Shown: positions 48,075 to 59,500 of the stretch, piece after piece
Position numbering within the stretch: position 1 is the first letter of the stretch
Layout: each line of letters opens with the position of its first letter
NCBI RefSeq assembly: GCF_003116095.1
Contig: NZ_LGRA01000021.1
Location: 62,001 to 126,000 of the forward strand
Origin: Azospirillum sp. TSO35-2
GTDB lineage: Bacteria; Pseudomonadota; Alphaproteobacteria; Azospirillales; Azospirillaceae
DNA length: 64,000 nucleotides
Direction: 5' to 3'
The notes under the pieces: model-generated
The model's database searches: none
Told to the model about the DNA's origin: nothing
Seen by the model: the letters and a program-made list of their open reading frames with translations, nothing else
Translations under genes and position numbers: made by a program

Positions 48075-49088
48075 TCAGTCGTCGCCGGCCTGGACCGGGG
48101 CGGCCGGAGCGGCGGCCTGTCCCGCGGCCTGGGCGGCGACCGGCTGGGCGGCGCTGGGCTGGGCGGTCGGCGGGATCACCTCCGCCTCCACCGGCTGCGC
48201 GGCGCTGAGGTCGACGTCCACCGGTTCCGCCGCGTCGATGCGCGGGGTCATCAGCAGGCCGATGCTGCGCGACAGCGTCGGGCGCAGGTCGCGGCGGTGG
48301 ACGACCATGTCGACCATGCCGTGCTCCAGCAGGTATTCGGAGCGCTGGAAGCCCTCGGGCAGCGTCTCGCGGATCGTGCTTTCGATGACGCGGGCGCCGG
48401 CGAAGCCGATCTGCGCGCCCTTCTCGGCGATGTGGATGTCGCCCAGCATCGCGAAGCTGGCGGTGACGCCGCCGGTGGTCGGGTCGGTCAGCACGACGAT
48501 GTAGGGCAGGCCGGCTTCCTTGACCATCTCCACCGCGATGGTGGTGCGCGGCATCTGCATCAGCGACAGGATGCCTTCCTGCATGCGGGCGCCGCCCGAC
48601 GCCGACACGACGATCAGCGGCGCGTGCTTGGCCACCGCCAGCCGGGCGGCGGTCAGCAGCCCCTCGCCGACGGCGATGCCCATCGAGCCGCCCATGAAGC
48701 CGAAGTCGAAGGCGGCGACCACGGCGGCATGGCCGCCGATGCGGCCCTCGCCGACGACGATGGCGTCGGTGCGGCCGGTCTTGGTCTGCGCTTCCTTCAG
48801 GCGGTCGGTGTAGCGCTTCTGGTCACGGAACTTCAGCGGGTCAGCGACCGACTTCGGCAGCTCGACACCCTCATAGGCGCCGTCGTCGAACAGCGATTCC
48901 AGCCGCTTGATCGGGTCGAGCCGCATGTGGAAGCCGCAATGCTGGCAGACATGCAGGTTGTCTTCCAGATCGCGGTGGAACAGCATCGACTCGCAGCTCG
49001 GGCATTTGTGCCAGAGGTTGTCGGGCACTTCCTTGCGGGCGTAGAGCGCGCGGATCTTGGGACGGACGTAGTTGGTAAGCCAGTTCAT
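48075..49088 (-). CDS. accD: Acetyl-CoA carboxylase carboxyltransferase subunit beta
   Basis: 337 residues. N-terminal zinc ribbon C-x2-C...C-x2-C (HKCPSCESMLF ... HVCQHCGFHM), then the crotonase-fold carboxyltransferase domain (GFMGGSMGIAVGEG, SASGGARMQEG, DPTTGGVTAS). The C-terminal 40 residues are an Ala/Pro/Gln/Val-rich tail with APAAQ-type repeats, common in alphaproteobacterial AccD. Makes malonyl-CoA with AccA. Starts 157 bp after trpA; the same cluster continues to folC. Confidence 0.96.
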   Translation of the reverse strand: MNWLTNYVRPKIRALYARKEVPDNLWHKCPSCESMLFHRDLEDNLHVCQHCGFHMRLDPIKRLESLFDDGAYEGVELPKSVADPLKFRDQKRYTDRLKEAQTKTGRTDAIVVGEGRIGGHAAVVAAFDFGFMGGSMGIAVGEGLLTAARLAVAKHAPLIVVSASGGARMQEGILSLMQMPRTTIAVEMVKEAGLPYIVVLTDPTTGGVTASFAMLGDIHIAEKGAQIGFAGARVIESTIRETLPEGFQRSEYLLEHGMVDMVVHRRDLRPTLSRSIGLLMTPRIDAAEPVDVDLSAAQPVEAEVIPPTAQPSAAQPVAAQAAGQAAAPAAPVQAGDD

Positions 49089-49245
49089 GGAACGCCTTTC
49101 AACGACACGGCGATATGCTGAAGCCCGGCGCCGGCCCGACACATGGGTCGGTGCCTCGCCGGGCCGTTTCAGCCGTCTGCCGCCGTGAGCGATCGTGTTG
49201 GGGGTGTCGTAAAGCTGTTTGCCGTTCTTGTAAACCGTCCGCCGG

Positions 49246-50087
49246 TCACCCCCGCGCCGCGCGCACGCCCTCGGCCAGTTCGCGGACGAAGCCCAGCACG
49301 TCCTCGACCGTGCCCGGCCGGACCGTGCCGCTGCCGTCCAGCCCGTCGGCCAGCCGGGTGACGATGGCAGAGCCGACCACCGCGGCGTCGGCGATGCGGG
49401 CGACGTCGGCGGCCTGCGCCGGCGTCTTGATGCCGAAGCCGACGGCGACCGGCAGGTCGGTGTGGCGCTTCAGCCGTTCCACCGCCGCGTCGATGGCGGT
49501 GTTGGCGGCGCTGGCGGTGCCGGTGATGCCGGCGATCGACACGTAGTAGACAAAGCCCGAGGTGTTCTTCATCACCACCGGCATGCGCGTCTCGTCGGTG
49601 GTCGGCGTCGTCAGGCGGACGAAGCTGACGCCGGCCTTCACCGCCGGGATGCACAGCTCCTCGTCCTCTTCCGGCGGCAGGTCGACGACGATCAGGCCGT
49701 CGACCCCGGCGTCGCGCGCGTCGGCCAGGAAGCGGTCGACCCCGTAGGCGTAGATCGGGTTGTAATAGCCCATCAGGATGATCGGCGTGTCGGCGTCGCC
49801 CTCGCGGAAGCCGCGCACCAGCTCCAGCGTCTTGCGCACCGTCATGCCGGCGTGCAGCGCCCGCAGTGACGACGCCTGGATCGCCGGACCGTCGGCCATC
49901 GGATCGGTGAAGGGCATGCCCAGCTCGATCAGGTCGGCGCCGGCGGCCGGCAGGCCGTGCAGCACCGCCCGCGAGGTGGCGGGGTCGGGGTCGCCGGCGG
50001 TGACGAAGGTGATCAGGCCGGCGCGACCCTCCGCCTTCAGCGCGGCGAAACGGCGGGCGATGCGGCCGGACGACAACGGATCGGCAC

Positions 50088-50091
<4 letters not shown>
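49246..50091 (-). CDS. trpA: Tryptophan synthase alpha chain
   Basis: 281-residue TIM-barrel lyase converting indole-3-glycerol phosphate to indole, channelled to TrpB. Catalytic Glu and Asp lie in [14 protein letters not shown] and VDLPPEE regions; [12 protein letters not shown] and [10 protein letters not shown] are conserved. Overlaps trpB by 4 bp. Confidence 0.97.
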
Positions 50092-51305
<1,214 letters not shown>

Positions 51306-51543
51306 CGTCTGCGACACTGCCTAGGGTCGAGGGAGCATGAATCGTCCGGGCCTGAAAGTCCGGACGCCGGCCAAGCGCGCCACCATACCGGTGCGCCGCG
51401 CCGATTTGAAGCGGCCGATTCGAACCGACCGATTCCGGGGCGGCCGATAGGGGAGCAGCCACCCCGAAAGATGGAGCGGGGGTTTCCAGGAACAAGCGGG
51501 CCACCTACACTGACGCTCCCGCCCATCGAGGAGCTTATCGCCG

Positions 51544-52449
51544 ATGCCTCCGCGGACGCCGCCGTCGCTTCTCCCCACGGACACCCGGCCGGCGCCCATG
51601 GCGCGGGAGCCCCGCCGCATCCTGGTGGTGGAGGACAGTCCGCTGAACCAGATGCTGGTGACTGCCATCCTGGCGCAGGCCGGGCATCGCACCGACACCG
51701 CCGGCAACGGGCTGGAGGCGGTGATGGCGGCGCAGGCCGGCGGCTATGACCTGATCCTGATGGACCTGTCGATGCCGGAGATGGACGGTCTGACCGCGAC
51801 GCGGCTGCTGCGCGACCTGCCGGGCGCCGCCGGGCGGGTGCCGGTGATCGCCATGACCGCCGACGTCGGCGAGGCCGACCGCGCCCGCTGCCAGGATGCC
51901 GGGATGAACGACCACATCGCCAAGCCGGTCGACCGCGTCCAACTGCTGGAGACGGTGGAGAAATGGCTGTGCCCGGCGGCATCGCCCGGTTTCGGCCCCT
52001 GCGCCCCGGTGCCGGTCGCGGCCCTGCCGGACCAGGACGTGCTGGACCGCGAGGTTCTGGCCCAACTGGCCCAGGATCTGGACGGCGACCTGCTGGCCGA
52101 TGTGCTGCGGCAGTTCGTGGCGGAAACCCTGGAGCGGGTCGGGCGGATCATGGCGGAAACCGACCGCGCCGTGCTGATGCGCGAGGCGCACACGCTGAAA
52201 AGCACCGCCGGCACCTTCGGCGCCCGCGCGCTGTGCGCCGCCGCCCGCGGGCTGGAGCTGGCCTGCCGGGCGAGCCTGGCCGAGGAGGACCCGGCCGGGG
52301 ATGCTCTGGTGGGAGAAGGGGCGGGGGAAGGGGCGACGGACGCGGTCGACAGGCTGCGCGGCGACATTCCCCGGCTGGCCGGGGACGCCATCGCGGCCTA
52401 CCGCGCCGCCGGTTATCTGGTCGCGGACCCGGACCGGGATCCGGACTGA
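51544..52449 (+). CDS. Receiver-Hpt two-component protein
   Basis: 301 residues: a receiver domain (about 24-142; acidic pair in VVEDSPLNQ, phosphoacceptor Asp74 in LILMDLSMPEMDG, Lys127 in HIAKPVD) and a C-terminal Hpt domain with His216 in MREAHTLKSTAGTFGA. It has no kinase domain, so it likely relays phosphate between a hybrid kinase and another regulator. ATG at 51544 has GAGGAGC at good spacing. Partner unknown; the hybrid kinase at 56525 already has its own Hpt. Confidence 0.92.
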   Translation: MPPRTPPSLLPTDTRPAPMAREPRRILVVEDSPLNQMLVTAILAQAGHRTDTAGNGLEAVMAAQAGGYDLILMDLSMPEMDGLTATRLLRDLPGAAGRVPVIAMTADVGEADRARCQDAGMNDHIAKPVDRVQLLETVEKWLCPAASPGFGPCAPVPVAALPDQDVLDREVLAQLAQDLDGDLLADVLRQFVAETLERVGRIMAETDRAVLMREAHTLKSTAGTFGARALCAAARGLELACRASLAEEDPAGDALVGEGAGEGATDAVDRLRGDIPRLAGDAIAAYRAAGYLVADPDRDPD

Positions 52450-52462
52450 GCGTCGTTGCCGG

Positions 52463-52672
52463 TCACTCGACGACGCTGATGTTGACCGCGGAGTCCTTGC
52501 CGTTGTTCCCGCGCTCCACCTCGAACTGAACGCGCTGGCCCTCCGACAGGGCGTGCAGGCCCGAACGCTGGACCGCGGTGATGTGGACGAACACGTCCTT
52601 CGCACCGGCTTCCGGCGCGATGAAGCCGTACCCCTTGGTGGTGTTGAACCATTTGACGGTGCCGTTGGTCAT
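52463..52672 (-). CDS. Cold-shock domain protein (CspA family)
   Basis: 69-residue single cold-shock domain with RNP motifs: GTVKWFNTTKGYGFI and DVFVHITAV. Binds single-stranded RNA or DNA as an RNA chaperone. A very strong GGGGAGG site precedes the ATG at 52672. Whether it is cold-induced cannot be told. It converges on the REC-Hpt gene with a 13-bp gap. Confidence 0.95.
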   Translation of the reverse strand: MTNGTVKWFNTTKGYGFIAPEAGAKDVFVHITAVQRSGLHALSEGQRVQFEVERGNNGKDSAVNISVVE

Positions 52673-52989
52673 GGGCCTCCCCCTGAGGATGACGAAGTGC
52701 TTGGGTCCCGCTTGCGTGGGTTCCGTTGCCCGGATCCCTTTGCCCAGTTCCCATTGTCCTGGTCGTGATCGCCGGCATCGGCCGCGCCGTGAGGCCTGCC
52801 GGGCAAGCGGAACCAAGACATTGTGCGGGGAGGCTAGCCGCAGGCTGCGGTTGTGAGCAATTCCGTCTCACGGCATAGGACGAATGACGCCGTTTTCCTG
52901 GCCGGCAGTACGACCAACGCGCCGGCTTTTCGACGAAGGGTATTAGCCATGATCTTTTGCGGAAGCGGAATCTGTGCCGAAATTAAGGC
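52673..52989. other. Intergenic region between csp-like gene and the sigma-54 activator gene
   Basis: 317 bp. The csp-proximal part is its 5' leader and promoter region; beyond 52860 the sequence is less GC-rich. No terminator with a U-tract is visible for the minus-strand activator, and no further gene is supported. Confidence 0.4.
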
Positions 52990-54411
52990 TTAGAGCTTGC
53001 CTTCCGCTTGCCAGGTGAGCCTTTTGCGGTAGATCGTCGAGGCGCTGATCTGCAACAGCGCCGCGGCGCGCGGGATGTTGCCGTCGCAGGCGGCGATGGC
53101 GTCCTCGATCGCGTCCTTTTCCACCTCCCACAGCGGCTTGATCGCCTCCGGCGTCAGCGGAACCGGCGGGCGCGGGGCGGGGGAGGGGGTGTCCGCCGCC
53201 GGCGCCGCCGGGGCCAGCGGCGTGCCCGGCTGGTGGGTGCCGAGCGGCGGCGGCAGCATGGCCGGCACCACGGTGTCGCCGTCATGCAGCACCGCGACGA
53301 TGCGCACGACGTTCTGCAACTGGCGGACGTTGCCCGGCCAGTGATAGTGGCGCAACGCCTGCTCCGTTTCCGGCGAGAAGCGGACGAAGCCCTTCTTCTC
53401 CTCCTTCGCGAACTCCGCCAGGTAATGGCGGGCGATCTCCAGCACGTCGTCCTCGCGGTCGCGCAGGGGCGGCAGGTGGATGGGGATGACGTGCAGCCGG
53501 TAATACAGGTCTTCGCGGAATCGCCCCTCCTCCACCTCGCGCAGGGGGTCGCGGTTGGTGGCGCAGACGATGCGCAGGTCGACCTTCTCCAGCTTGGACC
53601 CGCCGACCGGGGTGAAGGTGCCGGTCTGGATGAAGCGCAGCAGCTTGGTCTGCAGGTCGGGCGCCAGCTCGCAGATCTCGTCCAGGAACAGGGTGCCGCC
53701 GTCGGCGCGCGCCGCCGCGCCCTCGCGGTCGGACACCGCGCCGGTGAAGCTGCCCTTCATATGGCCGAAGATCTCGCTTTCCATGAGATCCTTCGGGATG
53801 GCGCCGCAGTTGATGGCGATGAAGGGGCGGGCCGCCCGCTGGCTCTGGCGGTGGATCGCCTCGGCGCAGACCTCCTTGCCGGTGCCGGATTCGCCGGTGA
53901 TGAAGACGGTCGCGCGTGAAGACGCGGCGCTGTCGACGATCCGGTAGACCGCCTGCATCGCCAGCGACGAGCCGATGAAGCCGTGGTAGCGCCCGCGGTT
54001 CAGGTCCTTCTCGAAGGTGTCGACCAGCTGGGCCAGCCGCAGCCGTTCCATGGCGTTGCGGACGGTCACCACCAGCCGGTCGGCGGAGAAGGGCTTGACC
54101 AGGAAATCGTAGGCGCCGTAGCGCATCGCCTCCACCGCCGCCTTCACCGACCCGTGGGCGGTGATGACGATCACCGCGCAGGGCAGCGCCTGCTCGGCGA
54201 TGCGCTTCAGCACCTCCATCCCGTTCATGTCCGGAAGCTGGAGGTCGAGCAGCACGACCTTCGGCGCGCCGTCCCTCAACTGCTCCAGCGCCGCCGCCCC
54301 GGTTTCCACGGCGATGACGGTGTGGGATTCCTTCTTCAGGAACTCTGCATAGACACGGGCCAGCGACGGCGTGTCTTCGATGAGCAGGACGGGAATGGGG
54401 CCGGACGGCAT
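52990..54411 (-). CDS. NtrC/LuxO-type sigma-54-dependent response regulator
   Basis: 473 residues: receiver domain (1-120, Asp56 in VVLLDLQLPD, Lys in FLVKPF), AAA+ sigma-54 interaction domain (Walker A GESGTGKE 173-180; GSFTGA loop 220-225, an Ala-to-Ser variant of GAFTGA; Walker B LFLDEI) and a C-terminal Fis-type HTH (ISASTIYRKR). The AAA+ sequence is close to the LuxO branch as I recall it. A Pro/Ala-rich linker precedes the HTH. Partner kinase not adjacent. Start ATG 54411 (MPSGPIP); a very long upstream in-frame extension is not coding. Confidence 0.93.
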   Translation of the reverse strand: MPSGPIPVLLIEDTPSLARVYAEFLKKESHTVIAVETGAAALEQLRDGAPKVVLLDLQLPDMNGMEVLKRIAEQALPCAVIVITAHGSVKAAVEAMRYGAYDFLVKPFSADRLVVTVRNAMERLRLAQLVDTFEKDLNRGRYHGFIGSSLAMQAVYRIVDSAASSRATVFITGESGTGKEVCAEAIHRQSQRAARPFIAINCGAIPKDLMESEIFGHMKGSFTGAVSDREGAAARADGGTLFLDEICELAPDLQTKLLRFIQTGTFTPVGGSKLEKVDLRIVCATNRDPLREVEEGRFREDLYYRLHVIPIHLPPLRDREDDVLEIARHYLAEFAKEEKKGFVRFSPETEQALRHYHWPGNVRQLQNVVRIVAVLHDGDTVVPAMLPPPLGTHQPGTPLAPAAPAADTPSPAPRPPVPLTPEAIKPLWEVEKDAIEDAIAACDGNIPRAAALLQISASTIYRKRLTWQAEGKL

Positions 54412-54618
54412 GCTGCGCGGCACGCAAAGGTAGGGGAGGGTCGCCGTAGTGTTTAGCAGATTATTCCGAAAATCCCACCCCCACACATGTTGCGTCGTCG
54501 ATGAATTGGTGGAACCGGTACTGGAAATGAAATGTCGCGGCGCAGGGTTGGTCCGCCATCCGGCCCCGACGCTCCGCGCTTGTCGCGGCCGGCTTGATGA
54601 ACTATCAGCAGCGTCTAC

Positions 54619-54665
54619 GAGAACCGCCCGTTCCGGGCGTCTGTGAGAACCGCCCCTTCCGGGCG
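54619..54665. repeat. Two tandem 21-bp hairpin repeats before coaBC
   Basis: Copies at 54619-54639 and 54645-54665 (GAGAACCGCCC[G/C]TTCCGGGCG), 20 of 21 bases identical, with 26-bp periodicity. Each can form a short CGCCC/GGGCG hairpin. They lie in the 273-bp divergent space between the activator gene and coaBC, directly before the coaBC ribosome site. Confidence 0.8.
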
Positions 54666-54684
54666 GGGAGCGGGGGAGGCGGCC

Positions 54685-55908
54685 TTGACCGATCACGCCA
54701 TTCTGTCCGGCAAGCGCGTGCTGCTGGTGATCGCCGGCGGCATCGCCGCCTACAAGAGCCTGGAACTGATCCGCCGCCTGCGCGAACGCGGGGTGGCGGT
54801 GCGTGCGGTGCTGACCGCCGCCGCCGCCCGCTTCGTCACGCCGCTGTCGGTGCAGGCGCTGACCGAGGACACCGTCTACCAGGACATGTGGTCGCTGACC
54901 GACGAGTCGGAGATGGGCCACATCCGCCTGTCGCGCGAGGCCGACCTGGTGGTGGTCGCCCCGGCCACCGCCAACCTGCTGGCGCGGATGGCAGCGGGCA
55001 TGGCCGACGATCTGGCCGCCACCGTGCTGCTGGCCACCGACACGCCGGTGCTGGTCGCCCCCGCCATGAACGTGCGGATGTGGACCCACGCCGCCACCCG
55101 CGCCAACATGGCCCTGCTGGAACGCCGCGGCGTGCGGCGCATCGGCCCCAACGAGGGGGCGATGGCCTGCAACGAGTTCGGCCCGGGCCGCATGGCCGAG
55201 CCGATGGAGATCGTCGACGCCATCGCCGCCTTCTTCGCCGGCGAGGCGCGCAAGCCGCTGGCCGGCCGGCGCGCCATCGTCACCAGCGGCCCGACGCACG
55301 AGCCGATCGACCCGGTGCGCTACATCGCCAACCGCTCGTCCGGCAAGCAGGGGCACGCCATCGCCGCCGCGCTGGCGGCGCTGGGGGCCGAGGTGACGCT
55401 GGTCAGCGGCCCGACCCAACTGCCCGACCCGCCCGGCTGCACCGTCCGCCGCATCGAGACGGCGCGCGAGATGCTGGCCGCCTGCGAGGCGGCGCTGCCC
55501 GCCGACATCGCGGTCTGCGCCGCGGCGGTCGCCGACTGGCGCGTCGCCGGCGAGTCGGACCGCAAGCTGAAGAAGGACGGCGGCGGCCCGCCGGCCCTGG
55601 AACTGACCGAGAATCCCGACATCCTCGCCACCCTGTCGCGCCCGGGGGGCCGGCGCCCGGCGCTGGTCGTCGGCTTCGCGGCGGAAACCGGCGACGTGCT
55701 GGCCTACGCCACCGCCAAGCGGGCGCGGAAGGGCTGCGACTGGATCGTCGCCAACGACGTCTCGCCCGGCACCGGCACCTTTGGCGGCAACGACAACACC
55801 GTCCACCTGATCCGCGCCAGCGGCGTGGACTCCTGGCCCACCATGGGCAAGGACGCCGTCGCCGCCCGGCTGGCGGAGGCGGTTGCCGGGCATTTCGAGG
55901 GCAAGTAG
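54685..55908 (+). CDS. coaBC: Phosphopantothenoylcysteine decarboxylase / phosphopantothenate-cysteine ligase
   Basis: About 407-residue bifunctional coenzyme A enzyme. CoaC half: flavin-binding VIAGGIAAYKSLELIRRL, the PAMNxxMW motif as APAMNVRMW, and the substrate-clamp Cys in MACNEFGPGRMAEP. CoaB half: VTSGPTHEPIDPVRYIANRSSGKQG and the Lys region RKLKKDGG. I chose the TTG at 54685 because GGGGGAGG precedes it; a GTG at 54643 falls inside the upstream hairpin repeat. dut follows 33 bp on. Confidence 0.93.
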   Translation: MTDHAILSGKRVLLVIAGGIAAYKSLELIRRLRERGVAVRAVLTAAAARFVTPLSVQALTEDTVYQDMWSLTDESEMGHIRLSREADLVVVAPATANLLARMAAGMADDLAATVLLATDTPVLVAPAMNVRMWTHAATRANMALLERRGVRRIGPNEGAMACNEFGPGRMAEPMEIVDAIAAFFAGEARKPLAGRRAIVTSGPTHEPIDPVRYIANRSSGKQGHAIAAALAALGAEVTLVSGPTQLPDPPGCTVRRIETAREMLAACEAALPADIAVCAAAVADWRVAGESDRKLKKDGGGPPALELTENPDILATLSRPGGRRPALVVGFAAETGDVLAYATAKRARKGCDWIVANDVSPGTGTFGGNDNTVHLIRASGVDSWPTMGKDAVAARLAEAVAGHFEGK

Positions 55909-55941
55909 GTTCTGCGGATGTCCCCTGCACAGGAAACCCCC

Positions 55942-56397
55942 ATGCCTCCCACCGTCGCCTTCCTCCGTCTTGCCGGCAACGACGACCTGCCGCTGCCGTC
56001 CTACGCCACCGAGGGGGCGGCCGGGTTCGACCTGCGCGCGGCGGTGCCGGCGGGAGAACCGGCGGTGCTGGCGCCGGGCAAGCGGATGCTGGTGCCGACC
56101 GGCTTCGCCGTCGGGCTGCCGCCGGGGTGGGAGATGCAGATCCGGCCGCGCTCCGGGCTGGCGGTCAAGCATGGGGTGACGGTGCTGAACACGCCGGGCA
56201 CCGTCGATTGCGACTATCGCGGGCCGGTCGCGGTCTGCCTGGTCAATCTGGGCGACGAGCCCTTTTCCATCGCCCGCGGCGACCGCATCGCCCAGGCGGT
56301 GATCGCCCCGGCGCCGCAGGCCGCGCTGGTCGAGGTGGCCGATCTGGACGAGACGGCGCGCGGGGCCGGCGGCTTCGGGTCGACCGGGGTGTCCTGA
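55942..56397 (+). CDS. dut: dUTP diphosphatase
   Basis: 151-residue trimeric dUTPase. All five motifs are seen: [39 protein letters not shown] and GAGGFGSTG. It removes dUTP and supplies dUMP. ATG 55942 preferred; ATG 55918 adds eight residues. The stop codon starts a 14-bp tandem repeat. It follows coaBC, a common pairing. Confidence 0.96.
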   Translation: MPPTVAFLRLAGNDDLPLPSYATEGAAGFDLRAAVPAGEPAVLAPGKRMLVPTGFAVGLPPGWEMQIRPRSGLAVKHGVTVLNTPGTVDCDYRGPVAVCLVNLGDEPFSIARGDRIAQAVIAPAPQAALVEVADLDETARGAGGFGSTGVS

Positions 56398-56430
56398 CCG
56401 GGCTGTTCTGACCGGGCTGTCCTGACCCTG
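56395..56430. repeat. 14-bp tandem repeat at the dut stop codon
   Basis: TGACCGGGCTGTTC (56395) and TGACCGGGCTGTCC (56409) followed by a partial third copy (TGACCCTGG). The first TGA is the dut stop, so the repeat re-creates in-register stop codons. Confidence 0.75.
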
Positions 56431-56524
56431 GGGCGCGAACGGCCGGCGGCGTTTCAACCGTCGCTCTTTGCGCGCCGAGTTGTGTCATGATGGCGCCGGT
56501 CATCATGGCGCGATGGGGGTGGGC

Positions 56525-59500
56525 ATGCGGAGTCCCCGGCGGAGCGTGGCGTTCCGCATCCTGGCGGGGTTGACGGTCATCGGCGGGCTGGCGGCGGCGA
56601 CCAGCGTCGTCGCCGTCTCGCTGTTTTCCCGCTTCCATCTGGGGTTCGAGCAGATCGCCACCGCCAAGGTGCCGGGGCTGGTCGCCGCCGCCCAACTGGT
56701 GCAGCAGAGCGGCGCCGTCGCCGCCATCGCCCCCGCCCTGGTCGCGGCGCAGGACCAGCCGGCGCGCGAAGCGGTGATGGCCCGGATGGGCGAGCAGATC
56801 GTCCTGCTGGAACGGCTGATGGCCCGCCTGATCGCGCATGGCAGCGCAATGGGCGGAGCGATGCCGGGGGAAACGGCGCAAAACGGCACCGCCCAGACCG
56901 GCAACCGCGCCGACCTGGGCGAGTTGGACCGCCGCAAGAACGAACTGGTCGGCACCCTGCTGACGCTGAACGCGCAGGTCCAGCAGCAGCTCGCCCTGAC
57001 CGCCGACACCAACGCCCGCGCCCAGGCCCTGGCCGACCTGACCACCCGCCTCGGCGCCGCGGAAATCCGCGAGCAGGAGACGCCCGGAGGACCGGACGCC
57101 GAGCCGGACCCCGCCCAGCCGGCCTCCGTTCACGACGCGGTGGAGCGCTGGCACCGCGAGCTGGCGGACGCCACCACCATCCTGCTGGCCGCGCTGCGCG
57201 CCGACCGCGAGGGCCAGCTCGCCCGGCTGCGGGCCGACACCCGCGGGGCGCTCGACCGCGCCGCCGCGGCGCTGGCCGCCCTGCCGCCCGACCGCGCCGC
57301 CCGGCTGGAGCCGCTGCAGCGGGAGGTGGAGGAGGCGGCCTTCGGACGTTCCCCCCTGTTCCAGGCGCGCACCGCCGAGCTGTCGCTGCAACGCGCGATC
57401 AAGCGGTCGGCGGTGCGCAACCAGGCGGTTTCCGACCGGCTGGTCGGCATCGTCTCCGACTATTTCCTGGCGGTCGAGCAGGATGTCGCCCGGCGTTCCG
57501 CCGAGTTCGAGCGGGTGATCCGCGACGGCGAGCGGGCGGTGATTGCCATGGCGCTGCTGTCGATCCTGGGCGCCGCCGCCATCTTCGCCTACATCCACCG
57601 CAACGTCGTCGCCCGGCTGCGCGCCCTGCGCAGCGCGATGCAGGCGGTGGAGGACACCGCCCCGGCCGAGATGCCGCACCTCGCCCTGCCGATCGGCGAC
57701 GGAGGCGTGGCCGGCTCCGGTGACGAGATCGGCGAGATGGCCCGCGCGCTGGCCTATTTCGTCGCCACCATCCGCGCCCGCGAAGGCGCGCTGGCCGACA
57801 GCGAGCGGCGGCTGCGCGCCATCCTGGAACAGAGCCCGGTCGGCGTGTCGATCGGCCGCACCGACGGCACGGTGGCCTTTGCCAACGCCCGCGCCGCCGA
57901 GCTGGCCGGCCGCGCGCTGGACGCGTTCGTCGGCAGCCGCCACACGCTGGCCCTGCCCCGCACCATCCCCGGGGCTGCCGTCGAGGCCGGCGACGTGGTG
58001 GTCCGCGACGCCGAGGTGGCGGTCGACCGTCCCGACGGCAGCCGGGTCTGGGCGTTGCAGACGCTCCAGCGCACCAGCTTCGAGGGCGAGCCGGCGGTGC
58101 TGGCCTGGAGCTACGACATCACCGCGCGCAAGCGGGCGGAGGAGGCGTTGCGCGCCGCCAAGGAACAGGCGGAGATCGCCGCCCGCTCCAAGGCCGAATT
58201 CCTGGCGACGATGAGCCACGAGATCCGCACGCCGATGAACGGCGTGCTGGGCATGCTGGAGCTGATGGCGCTGACCCCGCTGGACGAGGAGCAGCGGACG
58301 CTGGTCGCCACCATGCGCGACAGCGGGGCGGCGCTGCTGCGGATCATCGACGACATCCTGGACCTCTCGAAGATCGAGGCCGGCAAGCTCGACCTGGAAG
58401 AACAGGACCTGCGGCCGGCCGAACTGGTGGAGGGGGTGGCCGACCTGCTGGCGCCGCAGGCCCACCAGAAGGGGCTGGCGCTGATCTGCGACATCGACCC
58501 GTCGGTGCCGGTACGGCTGCGCGGCGATTCGGGCCGGCTGCGCCAGATCCTGTTCAACCTGACCGGCAACGCCATCAAGTTCACCGACCGCGGCCGGGTC
58601 GTCCTGCGCGTCCACGCCGACGGCGGTAGGGCCGACGGGGCCGCTCCCGATCGGGCCGACCTCGGCCGGGTGCGGCTGCATGTCGCGGTGGAGGACACCG
58701 GCATCGGCATCGGGCCGGAAGGGCAGGCGCGCCTGTTCCAGCCCTTCAGCCAGGCCGACAGCTCGACCACGCGGCGTTTCGGCGGCACCGGGCTGGGGCT
58801 GGCGATCTGCACCCGGCTGGTCGAGCGGATGGGCGGCGGTCTCGGCGTCGAGTCGATGCCCGGCCAGGGCTCCACCTTCTGGTTCACGGTGGAGCTGTCG
58901 CGCGGCGCCGGGGCGGATTTGGCCGGGCCGGCGCCGCTGGCCGGGCTGGCGGTGCTGGTCGCCGACGAGGACGAGGTGCAGCGCGCCGTGCTCGCCCGTT
59001 ACCTGGAGCAGGGCGGGGCCGAGGTCGTGACCGCCACCACCGTGGCGGAGGCGGCGAAGCGGTTGGGGCGCGGCGGCTTCGGGCTGCTGGTCACCACGGT
59101 GGCGCTGGCCCAGCGGCTGGAACCGCTGGCCGGCGCCTGCGGCCCAACCCTGCCGCGCCTGCTGCTGGGCGACGGGCGGGGACCGGGACCGCAAGGCGCG
59201 GCCCATCCGGCCGCCGGGCTGGTCCAGCCGGTCCACCGCACCGCGCTGGTCCGCGCCGCCGCCGCGCTGACCGGGCGGGCGCCGCCCGACCCGGCGGGCG
59301 AGTCCATGGCCGTCCCGCCCGACGATGGGACGATGGACGGCCGGGCAGGGGGGAATGGCGCGGCGGACGCGGCGCCCGGTTCGAACCCGGGGTCGATCCT
59401 GGGCCCGATCCTGGTCGCCGAGGACCACCCGACCAACCAGCAGGTGGTGCTGCGCCAGCTCCGCCGCCTCGGCTGCGCCGTGGAACTGGCCGCCGACGGG

